64,000 nt of DNA from Tricholomella constricta (Eukaryota; Basidiomycota; Agaricomycetes; Agaricales; Lyophyllaceae). The notes under the pieces are model-generated. The model ran no database searches and was not told the DNA's origin. It worked only from the letters and a program-made list of their open reading frames with translations. The position numbers and the translations under genes are program-made. The stretch is from NCBI GenBank assembly GCA_013368375.1, contig JAACJP010000019.1:310001-374000 (forward strand), written 5' to 3'. Position 1 is the stretch's first letter. Every line of letters begins with the position of its first letter. Below, in pieces: positions 11,917 through 23,040 of the stretch.

Positions 11917-12300
11917 TCCGCACTCTTTTCCAGAAGAGAGGATGTCAAATTTGGTGTCGCGTGATGTCGAAAGATACTGTAACGGAAGGGGAGAGGTTAA
12001 TTACATGGTGGGTGTGGGGCAAATGGGGCTAGGCACCTGAAGTGGGCACCACTCGACACCTTGACCGGAGCCTCAAAGCGATCGGCGGAAGGCCGAATAT
12101 CGAGTTTGACAGCGAGAAATGCGATTTGTGGATGCATGGCAGCTGAGTTTGGCAGCGAGGGGTGAAAATGGATGCGCGGGGACCGAGGGAAGGCGTGGAC
12201 ACTGCTAGAGAAGATCAGTGAACGCTTGAGCAGTGGGGAATGAAAGGACAAACTCTTGGTCGAGAATCTGGCATGGCGCGAACGTACTTGGTGGTTCTCC

Positions 12301-12909
12301 GCTCAATTCCGTGACCTATTCTTCCCCGATATCCAATGCCTCAATCGTCCGATGATCAAAAGTCGATACCAAATACATTTTGCTCTAAATTTGAAGACGA
12401 GGGCGCGTGGGGTGCTGCACGGCGCGTCTGCGCCTCAAAGACGACCAGCGACGCGTAAGGAGGATGGCTTTGGGCATATCGAATCGGTGACTTGGATGCG
12501 TGGGGGCGTTTGGAGTGCAGGTTTGGCAGGCAATTTGATACCAGAACTTAAAGACTAGAGGAAATAGGAATCAGCCTGGCGCTCGTATGTAAGGATTTGT
12601 ACGCACATCATGTACCAAGCCTCGCCCTCATCCTCTACATGGAGCACCCACGTTGGTATCGTTGAGCGCGCGGAAAACATTATGGAAAGTGCCACAGGTG
12701 CGGATGCGTCTGTGAGGATGAAAAAAGTCAGTCTGGGAAAAACAGCTCAAGGGGTAATGAAGAACGTACCGCGAGTTCGACTGTCAATCAATCGCCGTCG
12801 TCTTTGGCGCCGTCTTCCTTTGCGGGGAGTCACGTTGGCATATTTGAGCGCCCAGGACACGCGTGGAGAGCGCAACGGGCGCAATGAAGGCGCGATGGGG
12901 GCGCGATGA
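12301..12909. other. Spacer before copy B, with a diverged repeat of the copy start
   Basis: No gene seen. The segment at about 12,770-12,909 resembles the first 130 bp of copy B: GCGAGTT, CGGGGAGTCACGTTGGC, CGTGGAGAGCGCAACGGGCG against their counterparts at 12,912-13,040. The duplicated block is therefore preceded by an older, diverged partial copy of its own beginning. Confidence 0.5.
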
Positions 12910-13568
12910 TACGCGAGTTTGGCTGTTGGTAGATCACCATCGTCCCTTCACGGAGAGCGTTCACATTGGCGTTTTGTAGTGTGCGGAGCACGCGTAGAGA
13001 GCACAACGGGCGCGATGAGGATGCGATCTGGACGCGCAGATAAGAAATTGCTCTGCAAGACGTTCAAGTTGATGGCAAACTACTCACGGATATTTGTTGC
13101 CAACTTGGACGCCAAACAACGTCCTCGACATCGTCAACATTGGCGGCGACAATGAATAGCGGCATCGCAGGGCTTGATGCATTAATCTGGAATTGGGGAT
13201 GGGATAGTGGACTGACATAGATTCCGCATGGGAGGTGTTATAATTTCTTGTCCGTCGGGAGACCATTTATACTGATTTCCGCGAACAGCCCTGAGCACCG
13301 TTGCCCGGCTGCGGCTGAAGCTTTCCGCCGCAAATTCGTATCCGTCAGGTCAGTGTTTGTTGATTTTGCTTGGCGGAAAGCTTCTTACACTAGGCTTTTA
13401 TTGCCAGGGTATTGCCCCTCCACTCAATATTCCAGTCGAATCGCCTGGATCAGGGGAGAGGATCTGCCGTATTTGTGCCTCCCCTGCCGTTTATCCGAGC
13501 TTGGTTTTCGAGCAGTGAGTGAAGTATACCTCTGTACAATTTTGAGAAGCACACTGCTTCCTGTGCCA

Positions 13569-13626
13569 GCTCCCAGAGTGCACAGATGCTTAGAAAGTCT
13601 GCTAAACATCCATCCACTCTGGGAGC
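13569..13626. repeat. Imperfect long inverted repeat (copy B)
   Basis: Same 12-bp arms as 649-706 (GCTCCCAGAGTG and its complement). Several differences between the copies fall in the loop, while the outer arms are unchanged. Confidence 0.75.
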
Positions 13627-15317
13627 GAGCTCAGCTAGCAAGCAGGTACGTACCTTACTCCATATGCGACGCCACATGCCTAGACTATTGCAATATCTTC
13701 CCACTCCACTCTGGACTTGCTTCACCGGACTTACATTGTGATTGGTATTTCTGCTGACAAGTCCCTGTATTTCATTTCAAGGACTGATCACTTACAAGTT
13801 TCTTTATTTAGGAACACAATGGGCTGTCCGCTTTCACGATGATTGCTGTGATGGCATGTCCACCTCGAAATGCCGGCACAGTCTCGTACCTCTATTTTGT
13901 CCGCTCAAATTAATGCATGCACATGGTAAGCTCAACACTCACCCTGTTTACTAGCACTGTATCCATCCCAACTCATATATCATTTGCAGGTTCCCTCCTC
14001 TATTGCATCTTCTGTGGCATGTCGCTTGTGCTAGATCAGGTCGACGGAATATTGTGACTCAGGCACACATGACTTCTCCGTCAACGCAGGTAAGCTCCCA
14101 TCAATTCATCTGCCGCTCGGGATGTTGCGCTCGAGGGTATAAAGGCTCCTGTATTTCAGTGTAATTCCAACATCCGCTCTCCATTCTCCATCCTCACTCT
14201 CGTCTATGGATATAGTTGACCATTAGGTACCTACATCTTGTCTCTTTGTATTTCTATTGACTGATATATTTCTTCAGCCAGCATTACATCTTGTTTATCC
14301 AACGCGCCTCATCGTGTAGGTCTTTTTCTACTTTCCATATTCTGCTAACATTTACCTCTGCAATCAGTCGTTTATCCAAGTGTGCAGAGCATTAATTGTG
14401 TGTGTACTCACCACAGTCATGATTCAACTATTGAATTTACCTTGTTCCTCAAGAAATCCTGATATTACAACCCAACGGCGGCACTGAGCTTTGTCCAACC
14501 GCTGCACGGATCTTCATGGCACCGTTGCGTAATTTTCTCTGTCTCATGTTGCTCTTCTAATTTCAAAGGCCGAGGATCACACTTCTTTTCAGAGATTTCG
14601 GCCCTGCGGCGAGTGTCGGTACTCTGAGATTTGGTCTGTGCCAGCTGTTCTCCTGCGTATGATCATTGAGTTTACAAGCACCGCAACACTTATTACAACC
14701 CCCGTTCAAGTTGACTGAGAAATAGCTTCAGTTGTATGACACGCCGCAACTTGCTGCTCATGGGAGGCACTCTAATCTTGTTTGTTCATCTCACCGAAAG
14801 ACTACTCGATGTTCACCACTGATGGCTGACCCCAAATTGGATACGCTGTGAGAGAGTGTAAAACCCGTCGCAGCGCCTGATTGAAGTACTTGCGGGCAAA
14901 TGGCTGCTCACATTATACACCTCATTACCGTCGCAGCGCCTGCCATCAAGATACTTGCTGGGTGATAGCAATTCTGTGTCCAGTATACCCCGTTACCTTC
15001 CATGATACCACAGCCTGTTGCAGCGATGGCAGTTCCATGTCCATCATGGTAGTATTATATACTTCATTACCTTTCGACTCACGCTCCTGTTGTAATCTAT
15101 ATGTCAATATAAATCTTTGCCCAACCACATCTCGTCGGTTACGCACCTGGGTCATGAACCTTGCAGGAATCGCGTGCCACGCCATATCATTGTGGATTTT
15201 TCTTGAAGAGATATGTTAGTCGGCGCGTTTGAGTAGCCAGTAGACGTTACCGATACACATCCAGTCCCTAATGGCTTGAAGGTGTGCGCGTGCAACAGGT
15301 GCATCCGAGCGCGTGGT

Positions 15318-15900
15318 GCATCGCATAATCGCAAAGCCGTCGCGGTACAATGTATCTAGGATGTGCCGTTGGAAGGTATCAGTAGTGATCAGAGTCGCAA
15401 TATTTACGTAGACGCACTGTGTCTTGCAAGTTTGAATCATCAATGGCGTATTTTTGTCAACATGCAGCTGTGTGAGTGGCGTATCGCATCGTTGCAAAGT
15501 TATCTTGCGGTACACTTGCTTGCTGCCTGGGATGAAAGATGTAAGGTGCGCCACATGAAGTGTTATGGCATCAGGAGCAGTATTGACGTCGATACGCCGT
15601 GCTCGAGTCGTCGATGGTGTATTTGGTATCGCCTTGCGATAGTGCGTGCTGCGTATCGCATCGTTGCAAAGTTGTCGTGGTACGCTTGCTTTCTGCCTGA
15701 GAAGAAGGATGTAGGATAGATCACCTGTAGTGCGTGACATTGGTAGTTATCAAATTCGCAGTATTCATGTCAAATTCGCAGTATGTACCCGTCATTGTCT
15801 TTGCGTCGACATACCCGTTGTATCTAGTGTCGCAATGCATCACATCGTCGTATCGTCGTTATGGCACACCAGACCAAGATGTAGGATGTACTTTTTGAAA
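15318..15900. repeat. Degenerate minisatellite expanded in copy B
   Basis: About four diverged units of roughly 120-170 bp share GTATCGCATCGTTGCAAAGT, a GGTACRCTTGC-like segment and AGATGTAGGATGTRC-like ends. Copy A has one such unit at about 2,545-2,650. The extra copies account for much of the length difference between the two duplications at this point. Confidence 0.65.
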
Positions 15901-17993
15901 GTGTTATGTAGCGATATAATTTGCAGTGCTTACCCGTCTGCCGCGCCGTGCAAATTCAAGCGTCGTTAGCGTATTTGACATGTAACAATTGAGATACCGG
16001 GTCCATTGCGTTCGTCGATCTGTATAGAGGAGCCCAGTACCAATTGCAAATATGAAGCGGCTGTATGGTGTGGTGGGAGACGTCGTCCTTGTTAGTTCAG
16101 CCTGTAGCACATACAGTCGTAAGACACACCTTTGAGATGTGCTGTCTAGTGCGCAAACACACCATCCAAGTGCTACTGAAGCCCTTCGCTCCACAAGAGA
16201 TCCCTTCTTCGTGCGATTGCGTTGCGGTGGGAGTGCGCAGCAGGGCGTGTTCAACGAGCATGCGGCTGAATGAAGACGGATCACATAATGTAAGTTAAGA
16301 TAGAATGACGAGAGCGTCGAGCTCACCTTAGTTTTCGAGTGGTTGAGTGCGGCAGAGAAGTAATATGAATAGAAACACGAGAGCTGTATGCCTTTCGAAA
16401 CGTTAATGAGACTGGGGTTGAATAGATTGAGAGAAATAGAAGTGAACACACCGGTGATCCAAATAAACGGTAATCTGATCACAGATCTTGCGTCCTAGCG
16501 CCAAAACTGCATGGACGTGCTCTTGCTCTCGACGCCTCTTCGCGTTTCGGATGCCCACAGATTAGATTTCACTCCTGCAGTAAGCAATCCACCTATATTA
16601 TCTGCTCAGACCATCTCTCGTCTTGTGGATAGGCATTAAAGACTGTACGTTGTTCTTGAGATGTTTCGTATCATTTCGAATCTTTTACCGCTCGCTGTGG
16701 CCCGAATGCAAGTCCTGTCACTTTGAACTCTTAGAATCGGCCCCCAACCCAGCCGTCCAACACGTCCAGTGCCCTCATCCAGCGCGCGCAGTAGACTTAC
16801 ATCGTAGGCATTTAACGTCTATTCTTGGGTTGCAATCCCCAGCCTTCGGCGTTACACAGAGCAGGTACGTGTCCATGGCCTATTTACGGGTGAGCTCAGG
16901 TCTTCATCTCGTTCCCGGGGTACAGTATAGCGCATGGTTTTCTTCCGCTCCATCTCTGTCCACCCCTACATTTTCCGAAAATGCTACGAGGAACGGGCGC
17001 CACGAACGTGTCGAGCGCGAACCTCCGCCTTTGATGCCCTCCCTGTTATCTTTCTCCACATCTCTCTGTGAACACCCACCGCCCTGACTCATGCCAAGGC
17101 AAGTATATCTGCAATCGCACCTGGACTCTCCGTTTCCCCGTGCGCGACGGCCTCCAAACGCAACCGACGAGACCTCAGCCTAGTTCTGCCCGCTCCGCAT
17201 TCGACGATGGTTGTACGCACCACATTCGCCGGAAACCGAACACTCACCTCGGCCTCGGAGGAGGATGTTCTTTGTTCTATGTTTCGGGGCGTGGTCTTCG
17301 TCTCGTCGGCAAGACTGGATGGGGTGATGCACTTGGAGCTAGCGCTGACCATGCAGCATGGAGGGTTTGCGGCGATGGCAGCGTAATGCCAGCGAGATCA
17401 ATGCGAGGCACGGGGAGGAGGCGGGGATATTTCACTAGGCCAGGTTCGCCACAAATTTTATTCCAGGCACCTTGTCCACCACATCTCCGTCGCACGGAGA
17501 TGACATCGTTGCCCGCCTCCTGTCGTTTCGCACACCGCTCGGTATGTCGCGGCTGCATGTATAAAAGCTCTCACTTATCTATTCTTTTGTATCGTCAGCT
17601 TCCCGTTGACATCCTCCTCCACTTTCCCTCATCATTTCCATGTCTTCTTGGTATGTACATTTTCTATTATCTGTACGATTTCTCAACGCCGTGGATTTAT
17701 TGTAGCCTTCTTCATGACGCCCGTAAGTTGTCGTCTGCCCCACCTGCTGTCTCTACTCACATTCTCGAATCCAGGCACCGATTCCGACCGTTCAACGCAT
17801 CTCAGGGGATCCCAGAAGGTATATATATATATATTACCTCTCACACGATGTCCTACTGATTCACAATATATCACGGATTTTAGCCGAAACAACGCACATT
17901 TTTCTGAGATTTCGGCCCCGCGGCGAGCGGCACCCTGCTCATCTCATAAATAGACGACGAATCTCGTCCCCGGCGTCTGGCTGTGTTAGCGGA

Positions 17994-18010
17994 GCGGTGC
18001 GCCGCACCGC
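17994..18010. repeat. Short hairpin, GCGGTGC-GCC-GCACCGC
   Basis: Counterpart of 5,383-5,399. The loop changed from ACC to GCC while the stem is unchanged. Confidence 0.8.
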
Positions 18011-18136
18011 GACAAGCAAGGTATATTTATTACCTCCGTACATTAGCCGATGCACGTAGTACGACTACATTCCAGATCTGAGCCCCATGGTGTGGGACCC
18101 CATCCTGCCATTCGAACATGGCGTCATCCCCCCCGT

Positions 18137-18155
18137 CGCGGTGCGTAGCACCGCG
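18137..18155. repeat. Short hairpin, CGCGGTGC-GTA-GCACCGCG
   Basis: Counterpart of 5,513-5,533 with an 8-bp stem; the outermost pair is lost. Confidence 0.8.
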
Positions 18156-18966
18156 GCACAGTTTGCAAGCCAATCCCTTTGCCAAAACTAACCCAGATCT
18201 GTCGTCCAAATTCCAGCCCCCGCGGCGAGCGGTACTTAGCATCAAGGTATGTCTCCGCAATTTCGAATATGGCCCTGCATGCCTAGGTATTGCATTTTTC
18301 TAATACTTACCTCCACTTCCCAGAGCCTTCGGCCCTGCGGCGACCAGCGCCCTGTCATGTCGCTTATTTTCTTCGAATATGATCAGTGCCTCGCACCGTA
18401 ATTTGTTGTTGGTATGCTTTGACAATATCATTTTTTCTTTTCACCTCACGCCGAGTAGGTAGCATCGCACATCATATATATTCACACTATTCTAATTGTT
18501 CAGTAATTAGTCTACCCGGTACCTAGTGTAGATCTAGTTGAGATGAGTCAACAGTATAGGTGCCAGGCGCGTGCTATAACGTAGCGAGCACGCACGTACA
18601 AGATGCCCCAGTCATCGCGCTATGACGCTGGGTATCTCTGAGCACGCCGTCTGTAACAGCGCTGTCGATGCGTTCCGCTGCATCCTCGACAGCTCCCGCC
18701 CCAACTTGAGACGATGCAGTGCCTCTTGTGTAGCATGAACCTGGGGCCCGTCATGTTTCGCAGTTGCCGGTCGTTCGTTCGTTAATTGCGCGCGATGAAC
18801 CGTAGCTAGTAGTACAGATACTCACTTACCTGTCGTGTAATATGTTCGGGCCATTTCTCCCCGCGCTATGCGCTGCAAGTTGTTTGTTCGAGTGTCAACG
18901 CGCTCAATGTCCGTCACGATTCGATGCAATCGTGCTGGGCACCTTGCTGCTGTGGGAAGCCGAGGC

Positions 18967-19166
18967 GGGCGCGACAGTCGTGCATGCGTGGGGACCTGTG
19001 GTCGCGGTGGTGGGTTTGATGCCAGCGCCGGCTGGTCCTTCTACTGCCGTTAGTGGTGTACTGGGCGGGCGCGACAGTCGTGCATGCGTGGGGACCTGTG
19101 GTCGCGGTGGTGGGTTTGGTGCCAGCGCCGGCTGGTCCTTCTACTGCCGTTAGTGGTGTACTGTAC
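18967..19166. repeat. Tandem duplication of a 100-bp unit (copy B)
   Basis: Same 2 x 100-bp arrangement as 6,369-6,568, with one visible substitution near the end of line 18,961-19,020. Confidence 0.9.
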
Positions 19167-20172
19167 CGATGCCGGCGCCCACAGTCCCGCCGCCGCCTCG
19201 TACTGCTCAAGCGCGATGGCGAAATCGGCGTAATTTCCCCCAGCCCCCAACCCGATCCCCATGCCCATCCCGAGCGCCAGGTCCCGGTATACATCACCCA
19301 TGCTCGCTCAGGCCCGCCGACGCGAAGTCCATGAAGCCTATCGATGTGGACGCCGACGACCTGAAAGTGCACATGTCGACTCAGGGCACATGCTCGACTG
19401 CCGCTATACCTTTCGCCTGCCCTTCTGCCGCTCCTTTTCCTGGGTACATAGCAAGATCCACCTCGAGCGCCCCGACCTCCTTCCCAAGCCGCAGGTTCGC
19501 ATACTGCAGCTGCTGCAGCTCGTGCTCCACCCGCTCCTGCGACTGCCCCCGCCCCCGCCCCAAGCCCGTCGAACATGCACACCTGCAGCAGCCCAGGTGC
19601 AGGCGCGACACTGAGTACCAGATCGAGCACCCTGCGTCTCGAGCACACGCCCGCACCCGCCTAGGCCTGCAGCCGAGTGTACACCATCGTGTCCTTTACG
19701 CTACCCTAGCCCCATCCCCATCCCCTCCGTCTCGATCCGCAGCTCACCAAGCTCTCATCTCCTGCGGGATGCATTACTGTCGCCCCTGCCTTTGCCGCCC
19801 CCCGGCCCGGCACGTTGAGCATATACACCTGCAGCAGCGCAGGTATAGACGCAACGCTGAGCCCGGGATCGAGCACCCCGTCGTCGTCTAGAAGCCATCC
19901 CTGCCCCGGTCAGGTGGAGGAAGCGCATGAAGGACGCGTCTGAATCAAGTAATCAGGCGATAATTTTAGGTGCAGCGCAGATAACGTACCGTGAGCACAA
20001 TCCCCAATCCACTCGCCCCATCTCTTTCCTGCAACTGCACCGCTCGCCATGACCCTCGAGATGTGTCTCCACGCGGCACAAGTAGTCGACCCTTGCTATC
20101 TCGCCACATCCCTCGAGGTGTGTCTCGAAAACTACAACCTGGCACGATGTCAAGTTACCTTCGAACTGGAGT

Positions 20173-20760
20173 CTACGAATGAGGTACTAATTCACAATCT
20201 GATCCAAGTCGACCGTTGGTTCGCAGCAATGGATGCTGGTCAGTACCTTCGACGGGTTCAAGTAAAGCAGAAGGCGGGGGTGCATATTCAGCACTGTTGT
20301 CACCGGAACGGGTTGAGCGTGGAGTGCTGCTTCTCGAATCCGAGTGCGTGGCGGTTTCGGCGTAGCATAGGGTCAGCAAGGCGAGGGGGTGCACGCTCGA
20401 ACGGTACTCGGTGATCTGGCGAGCGTGGCGCGGAGGGAGAGGGACTTGTTCATCGTCGTCCTCCGGGGGTGGAGATGCTTGTCCACAAAAAAGGAGAGTG
20501 CGCTGAGGAGGACGGGCTCATCGTGGAGGGAAAGGAATGACGCTAGATGGTGAGCGTGCGAAGGAGGATCAGCGATACAAGACCCATCAACGCTTCGACA
20601 ACTGCCACACAATACATGAAAGCCCAAACAGTTGGCAGACGAAAGACAGAATAACAAGCGGTAGGCGGCCCGATGCGATCACGCTGTGATGATAATTGAA
20701 TACAATTGGATAGGGGTTTATACCATGAATCCTCGTATACTTGTCCACCTACTTACAATA
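20173..20760 (-). pseudogene. Possible decayed membrane-protein reading frame (copy B)
   Basis: Counterpart of 7,498-8,098. About 25 bp of the copy A sequence is missing near 20,630, and the hydrophobic segment ends in a stop. Different breaks in the two copies support decay or chance. No function is assigned. Confidence 0.2.
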
Positions 20761-20861
20761 CACCATACCCTACTTCACATACTATCCCTGGTTTCTTTCT
20801 TTACCCATAGTCTTCTCGACGAGGTACTATCTGAGTTGCTGATGTAACGTAGTCGGGAATT

Positions 20862-20898
20862 AAAATCTTCAAATCTTCAAATCTTCAAATCTTCAAAT
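20862..20898 (+). repeat. Octamer microsatellite (AAATCTTC)4 (copy B)
   Basis: Same unit and number as at 8,213-8,248, again just upstream of the MYND-gene ATG. Confidence 0.9.
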
Positions 20899-20913
20899 AT
20901 ACCACTTGAAGGA

Positions 20914-22359
20914 ATGCCGCTACTAGACCTCGCAATGTCTGCCAGGTCGCTGTCAGGGAACAACGATGGCGGCCTCACTGTGACCGAGGAGATGAAGCAA
21001 ATCCTCAGCCAGCCGGGCTTTATCTCCCTAGCGATGGGCGGACAGAGGCTTCGGAACCTTTATGTGGATCGTGCGCGTCTCTGTTTGCATGCAGTAACGC
21101 GTAATTGATTATTTTCACAGAAAGTATGAGCTTCCAAGCAATGAAGCTCTCCCATTTCGGTCTGTGTTGCTACGTAGGGAGGATAGCCGAAGTCCGTCAG
21201 GTATGCAAGACATGATCGAGCCCCGCTTCCTAGACTCAAATCCCACCCCTAGCAAGTCGAAGCAGGTATAGCGCCAGACCTAGAAGGCACAGAAACGCCG
21301 TTCAAATTTGGCTACGCGACTTTGGTTGTAGCCGGTGCGCAGCGCGTCGAGCCTACGCCAGTCACGAATCACCTCGCCGTCATGACCTACCTCATCTCCT
21401 GCGGGATCCCCCTCGACGTCCCCGACATCGTCGGTTACACCGCCCTCGGGCACGCCGTCATCAGCGACTCGCTCCAGGTCGCCCTCGCGCGCGTGCTCCT
21501 TCAGGCCGGGGCCAACGTGAACCACCAGAACCGCTACGGCGAGGTCCCCCTCCTCGGCGCGTTCCAGAAGAACTACGTCGCGGCGATCGACGTGCTCATG
21601 GAGTTTGGCGCGGACCTGGATGTGAAGGAGGCGGATGGCATGTCGCCTGGCGGGTCGGCGCTGAAGTTTGGCCCGCAGGTGACGGCGGCAGTGCAGAAGT
21701 GGATCGGCAGACGGAGTGGGAAGGAAGCGCCACGCCTGGAAAAACGATGTGATGCGTGCGGGAAAACGGACGTGCCGCTCAAGAATTGCGCGAAGTGCCA
21801 GGTCGCGAGGTATTGTTCTGTAGAATGCCAGCGTACTATATCTATTTCTGTCTCTCTTGTGCGCAACGCTGACGCGAAAACACCAGGGAACGCGTGGGGA
21901 ATGCACAAGAAGGCATGCAAGCCGTTCTCGAGCTCGACCACCGTGATGCTCAAGCCACGCTACGAGTACGGGCGCACAGTGATGCCCACCCAAGCGCTCG
22001 CCAACAAGTTCTTCGGCTTGTCGGCCAGTACGCCCGCAACGCACTATCGTTCTGCACACGTGCCGAAGGGCATCGCGTCTGAGTCCAAGAACCTCGTCGT
22101 CAAAGTGCAGGTCCCGTTCAACCCCGCCACGAACCGCCCCGAGGCGGGTGCAGTGGGCGGGTTGTTCATATACACGAAGAAGCGGGACTTTGTGTGTAGG
22201 GTGCTGAGGGAGGACTGCCCGAAGGAGTATGATCGTGTGGCGGAGGTCATCAGGACGAAGGGCGTGGGTGGTTCGAAGGCGTATTTTGCGGCGGAGCTTA
22301 GGAGCAAGGATGAGCTTTTGGTCAAGGTCGCGGAGGTCCTTGCTGAACAGCCTTTTTAG
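20914..22359 (+). CDS. Ankyrin-repeat MYND zinc-finger protein, copy B
   Basis: Proposed exons are 20914-21070, 21121-21195, 21257-21832 and 21887-22359, giving 426 residues. The second intron carries the same donor uncertainty as copy A. Ankyrin repeats lie at about residues 120-215 and the MYND finger at about 255-295, with all eight zinc ligands once the 54-nt intron (21833-21886) is spliced. The C-terminal region contains YDRVAEVIRTKGVGGSKAYF and ends DELLVKVAEVLAEQPF, which looks like a natural end and marks this as the more complete copy. It differs from copy A by a few residues (for example MSAR against MSAK near the start). MYND proteins of this layout are abundant in mushroom genomes; I know of no assigned role. 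Confidence 0.82.
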
Positions 22360-22434
22360 CTGTGTTATTACCAAAGTTTCTGCGGCTTTGCGTTTTAGTA
22401 TCCTCTGTAGCTACTAGGTGTACCAAAAAAGAAT

Positions 22435-22522
22435 GACGACAGTGAGATTCGAACTCACGCCCCGAAAGACTAGATAGGAGGACTCCTGATTCTAGCGCCT
22501 TAGACCGCTCGGCCATGTCGCC
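22435..22522 (-). tRNA. tRNA-Leu, probable anticodon CAG, with a short intron
   Basis: On the minus strand the acceptor GGCGACA pairs with TGTCGTC (one G-T pair). The D arm is GCC...GGC, the anticodon stem CTAGA/TCTAG, the T arm GTGAG-TTCGAAT-CTCAC, and there is an 11-nt variable region. The anticodon loop is 16 nt; removing a 9-nt intron after position 37 leaves ATCAGGA with anticodon CAG. The long variable region and the GGCCGAG D arm fit the class II leucine type. It lies about 75 bp after the copy B MYND gene. Confidence 0.8.
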
Positions 22523-22687
22523 TTTAATTCAGCGACGCTGACGATTTGCATCATCACCCCTACCCGCCTCGGGGTACGAAGGCTCTTTACGCACCCGTTG
22601 AAACTTGATTATACCATCGAATTTTGGTTCGTATATATGTATATCATGTCGAACGGCATTGAAATCCAAAAAAATCGACTTTTTAAA

Positions 22688-22780
22688 GGTGACAGTGAGA
22701 TTTGAACTCACGTCCCGAGAGACAGGCGCAAACCTCTACATAGATGATTCTAGCGCTCTAGAACGCTCGGCCATGTCGCC
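22688..22780 (-). pseudogene. Decayed tRNA-Leu-like sequence
   Basis: On the minus strand it keeps GGCGACATGGCCGAGC, a good T arm (GTGAG-TTCAAAT-CTCAC) and most of the acceptor stem, which has one C-A mismatch. The D stem has a C-A mismatch, and CTAGA of the anticodon stem finds no proper partner (GCCTG lies opposite). A long intron with a different fold cannot be excluded, but a relic of the neighbouring tRNA gene is more likely. Confidence 0.65.
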
Positions 22781-23040
22781 ATGCTTTTGTTCGTTCTTCC
22801 GTCTAAACAAGTTGTGAATTTACGCCACGGATATCCAAATGGAGTGGATGGAACTTGAAACAACAGTTGCGTGCGCATCGGCAAGTTGTCCAGCATATCT
22901 CAAAACATCAAAACATCAACCATCAATTCATCAGACACCAGTAACAAAATCCCACAACAAAAACTGAACTACGAGAGAAATAAAAGTAAGCAGGTTTGGA
23001 AGATCGAGGATTTGGTGGTAAGCGGTAAGCCGTTCGGTGT

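Larger units (their letters stand above)
10301..12300. repeat. Degenerate composite tandem array between the two copies
   Basis: Two kinds of block alternate. One centres on GCGATCGGCGGAAG followed by an AT-richer half (near 10,465, 10,645, 10,797, 11,026, 11,334, 11,447, 11,759 and 12,077). The other centres on ACGTGGTGCTCCGCACCACT (near 11,150, 11,579, 11,898; a related form near 10,880). Between them recur strings such as GAACGCTTGA, GTGGACACAGCTAG and GGGCACCAC. Spacing is irregular, roughly 110-480 bp, so this is a decayed higher-order array and not a clean satellite. Frames across it are short and not protein-like. Confidence 0.75.
12910..17450. other. Gene-poor, more diverged part of copy B
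   Basis: Apart from the hairpin and minisatellite listed separately, no gene is supported. Frames that are open here are broken or absent at the matching positions of copy A, which argues against coding. A motif close to TTCGGCCCYGCGGCGAG occurs at 14,596. Confidence 0.5.
17451..20861. other. Well-conserved, gene-poor part of copy B
   Basis: Nearly identical to 4,831-8,212. It holds the same hairpins, GC-rich block and motif copies (17,911, 18,210, 18,328). Minus-strand frames at 19,381-19,656 and 19,050-19,301 read partly like protein (VEHELQQLQYANLRLGKEVG, a heptad-like run) but are broken in copy A. I do not call a gene. Confidence 0.45.
12910..22319. repeat. Segmental duplication, copy B
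   Basis: The direct counterpart of copy A. It has its own changes: an expanded minisatellite at 15,318-15,900, loss of the segment matching 3,170-3,855, an extra block at 19,560-19,645, and scattered point differences. The right edge is inside the MYND gene tail, where the copies diverge. About 120 bp later comes a tRNA gene. Confidence 0.9.

Noticed and set aside
10301..12300. Possible CRISPR-like array
   Set aside because: The repeats are long, degenerate and irregularly spaced, and this is eukaryotic DNA. It is a decayed tandem array.
15216..15740. 174-codon minus-strand frame
   Set aside because: It lies across the degenerate minisatellite and is not conserved in copy A.
18914..19656. 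244-codon minus-strand frame and a heptad-like frame in copy B
   Set aside because: The matching copy A region breaks these frames by indels, and no start context, neighbour exon or known motif supports them.
21280..22374. 364-codon minus-strand frame opposite the MYND gene
   Set aside because: It is the antisense shadow of a clear multi-domain coding sequence with high GC third positions; its product has no recognisable domain.
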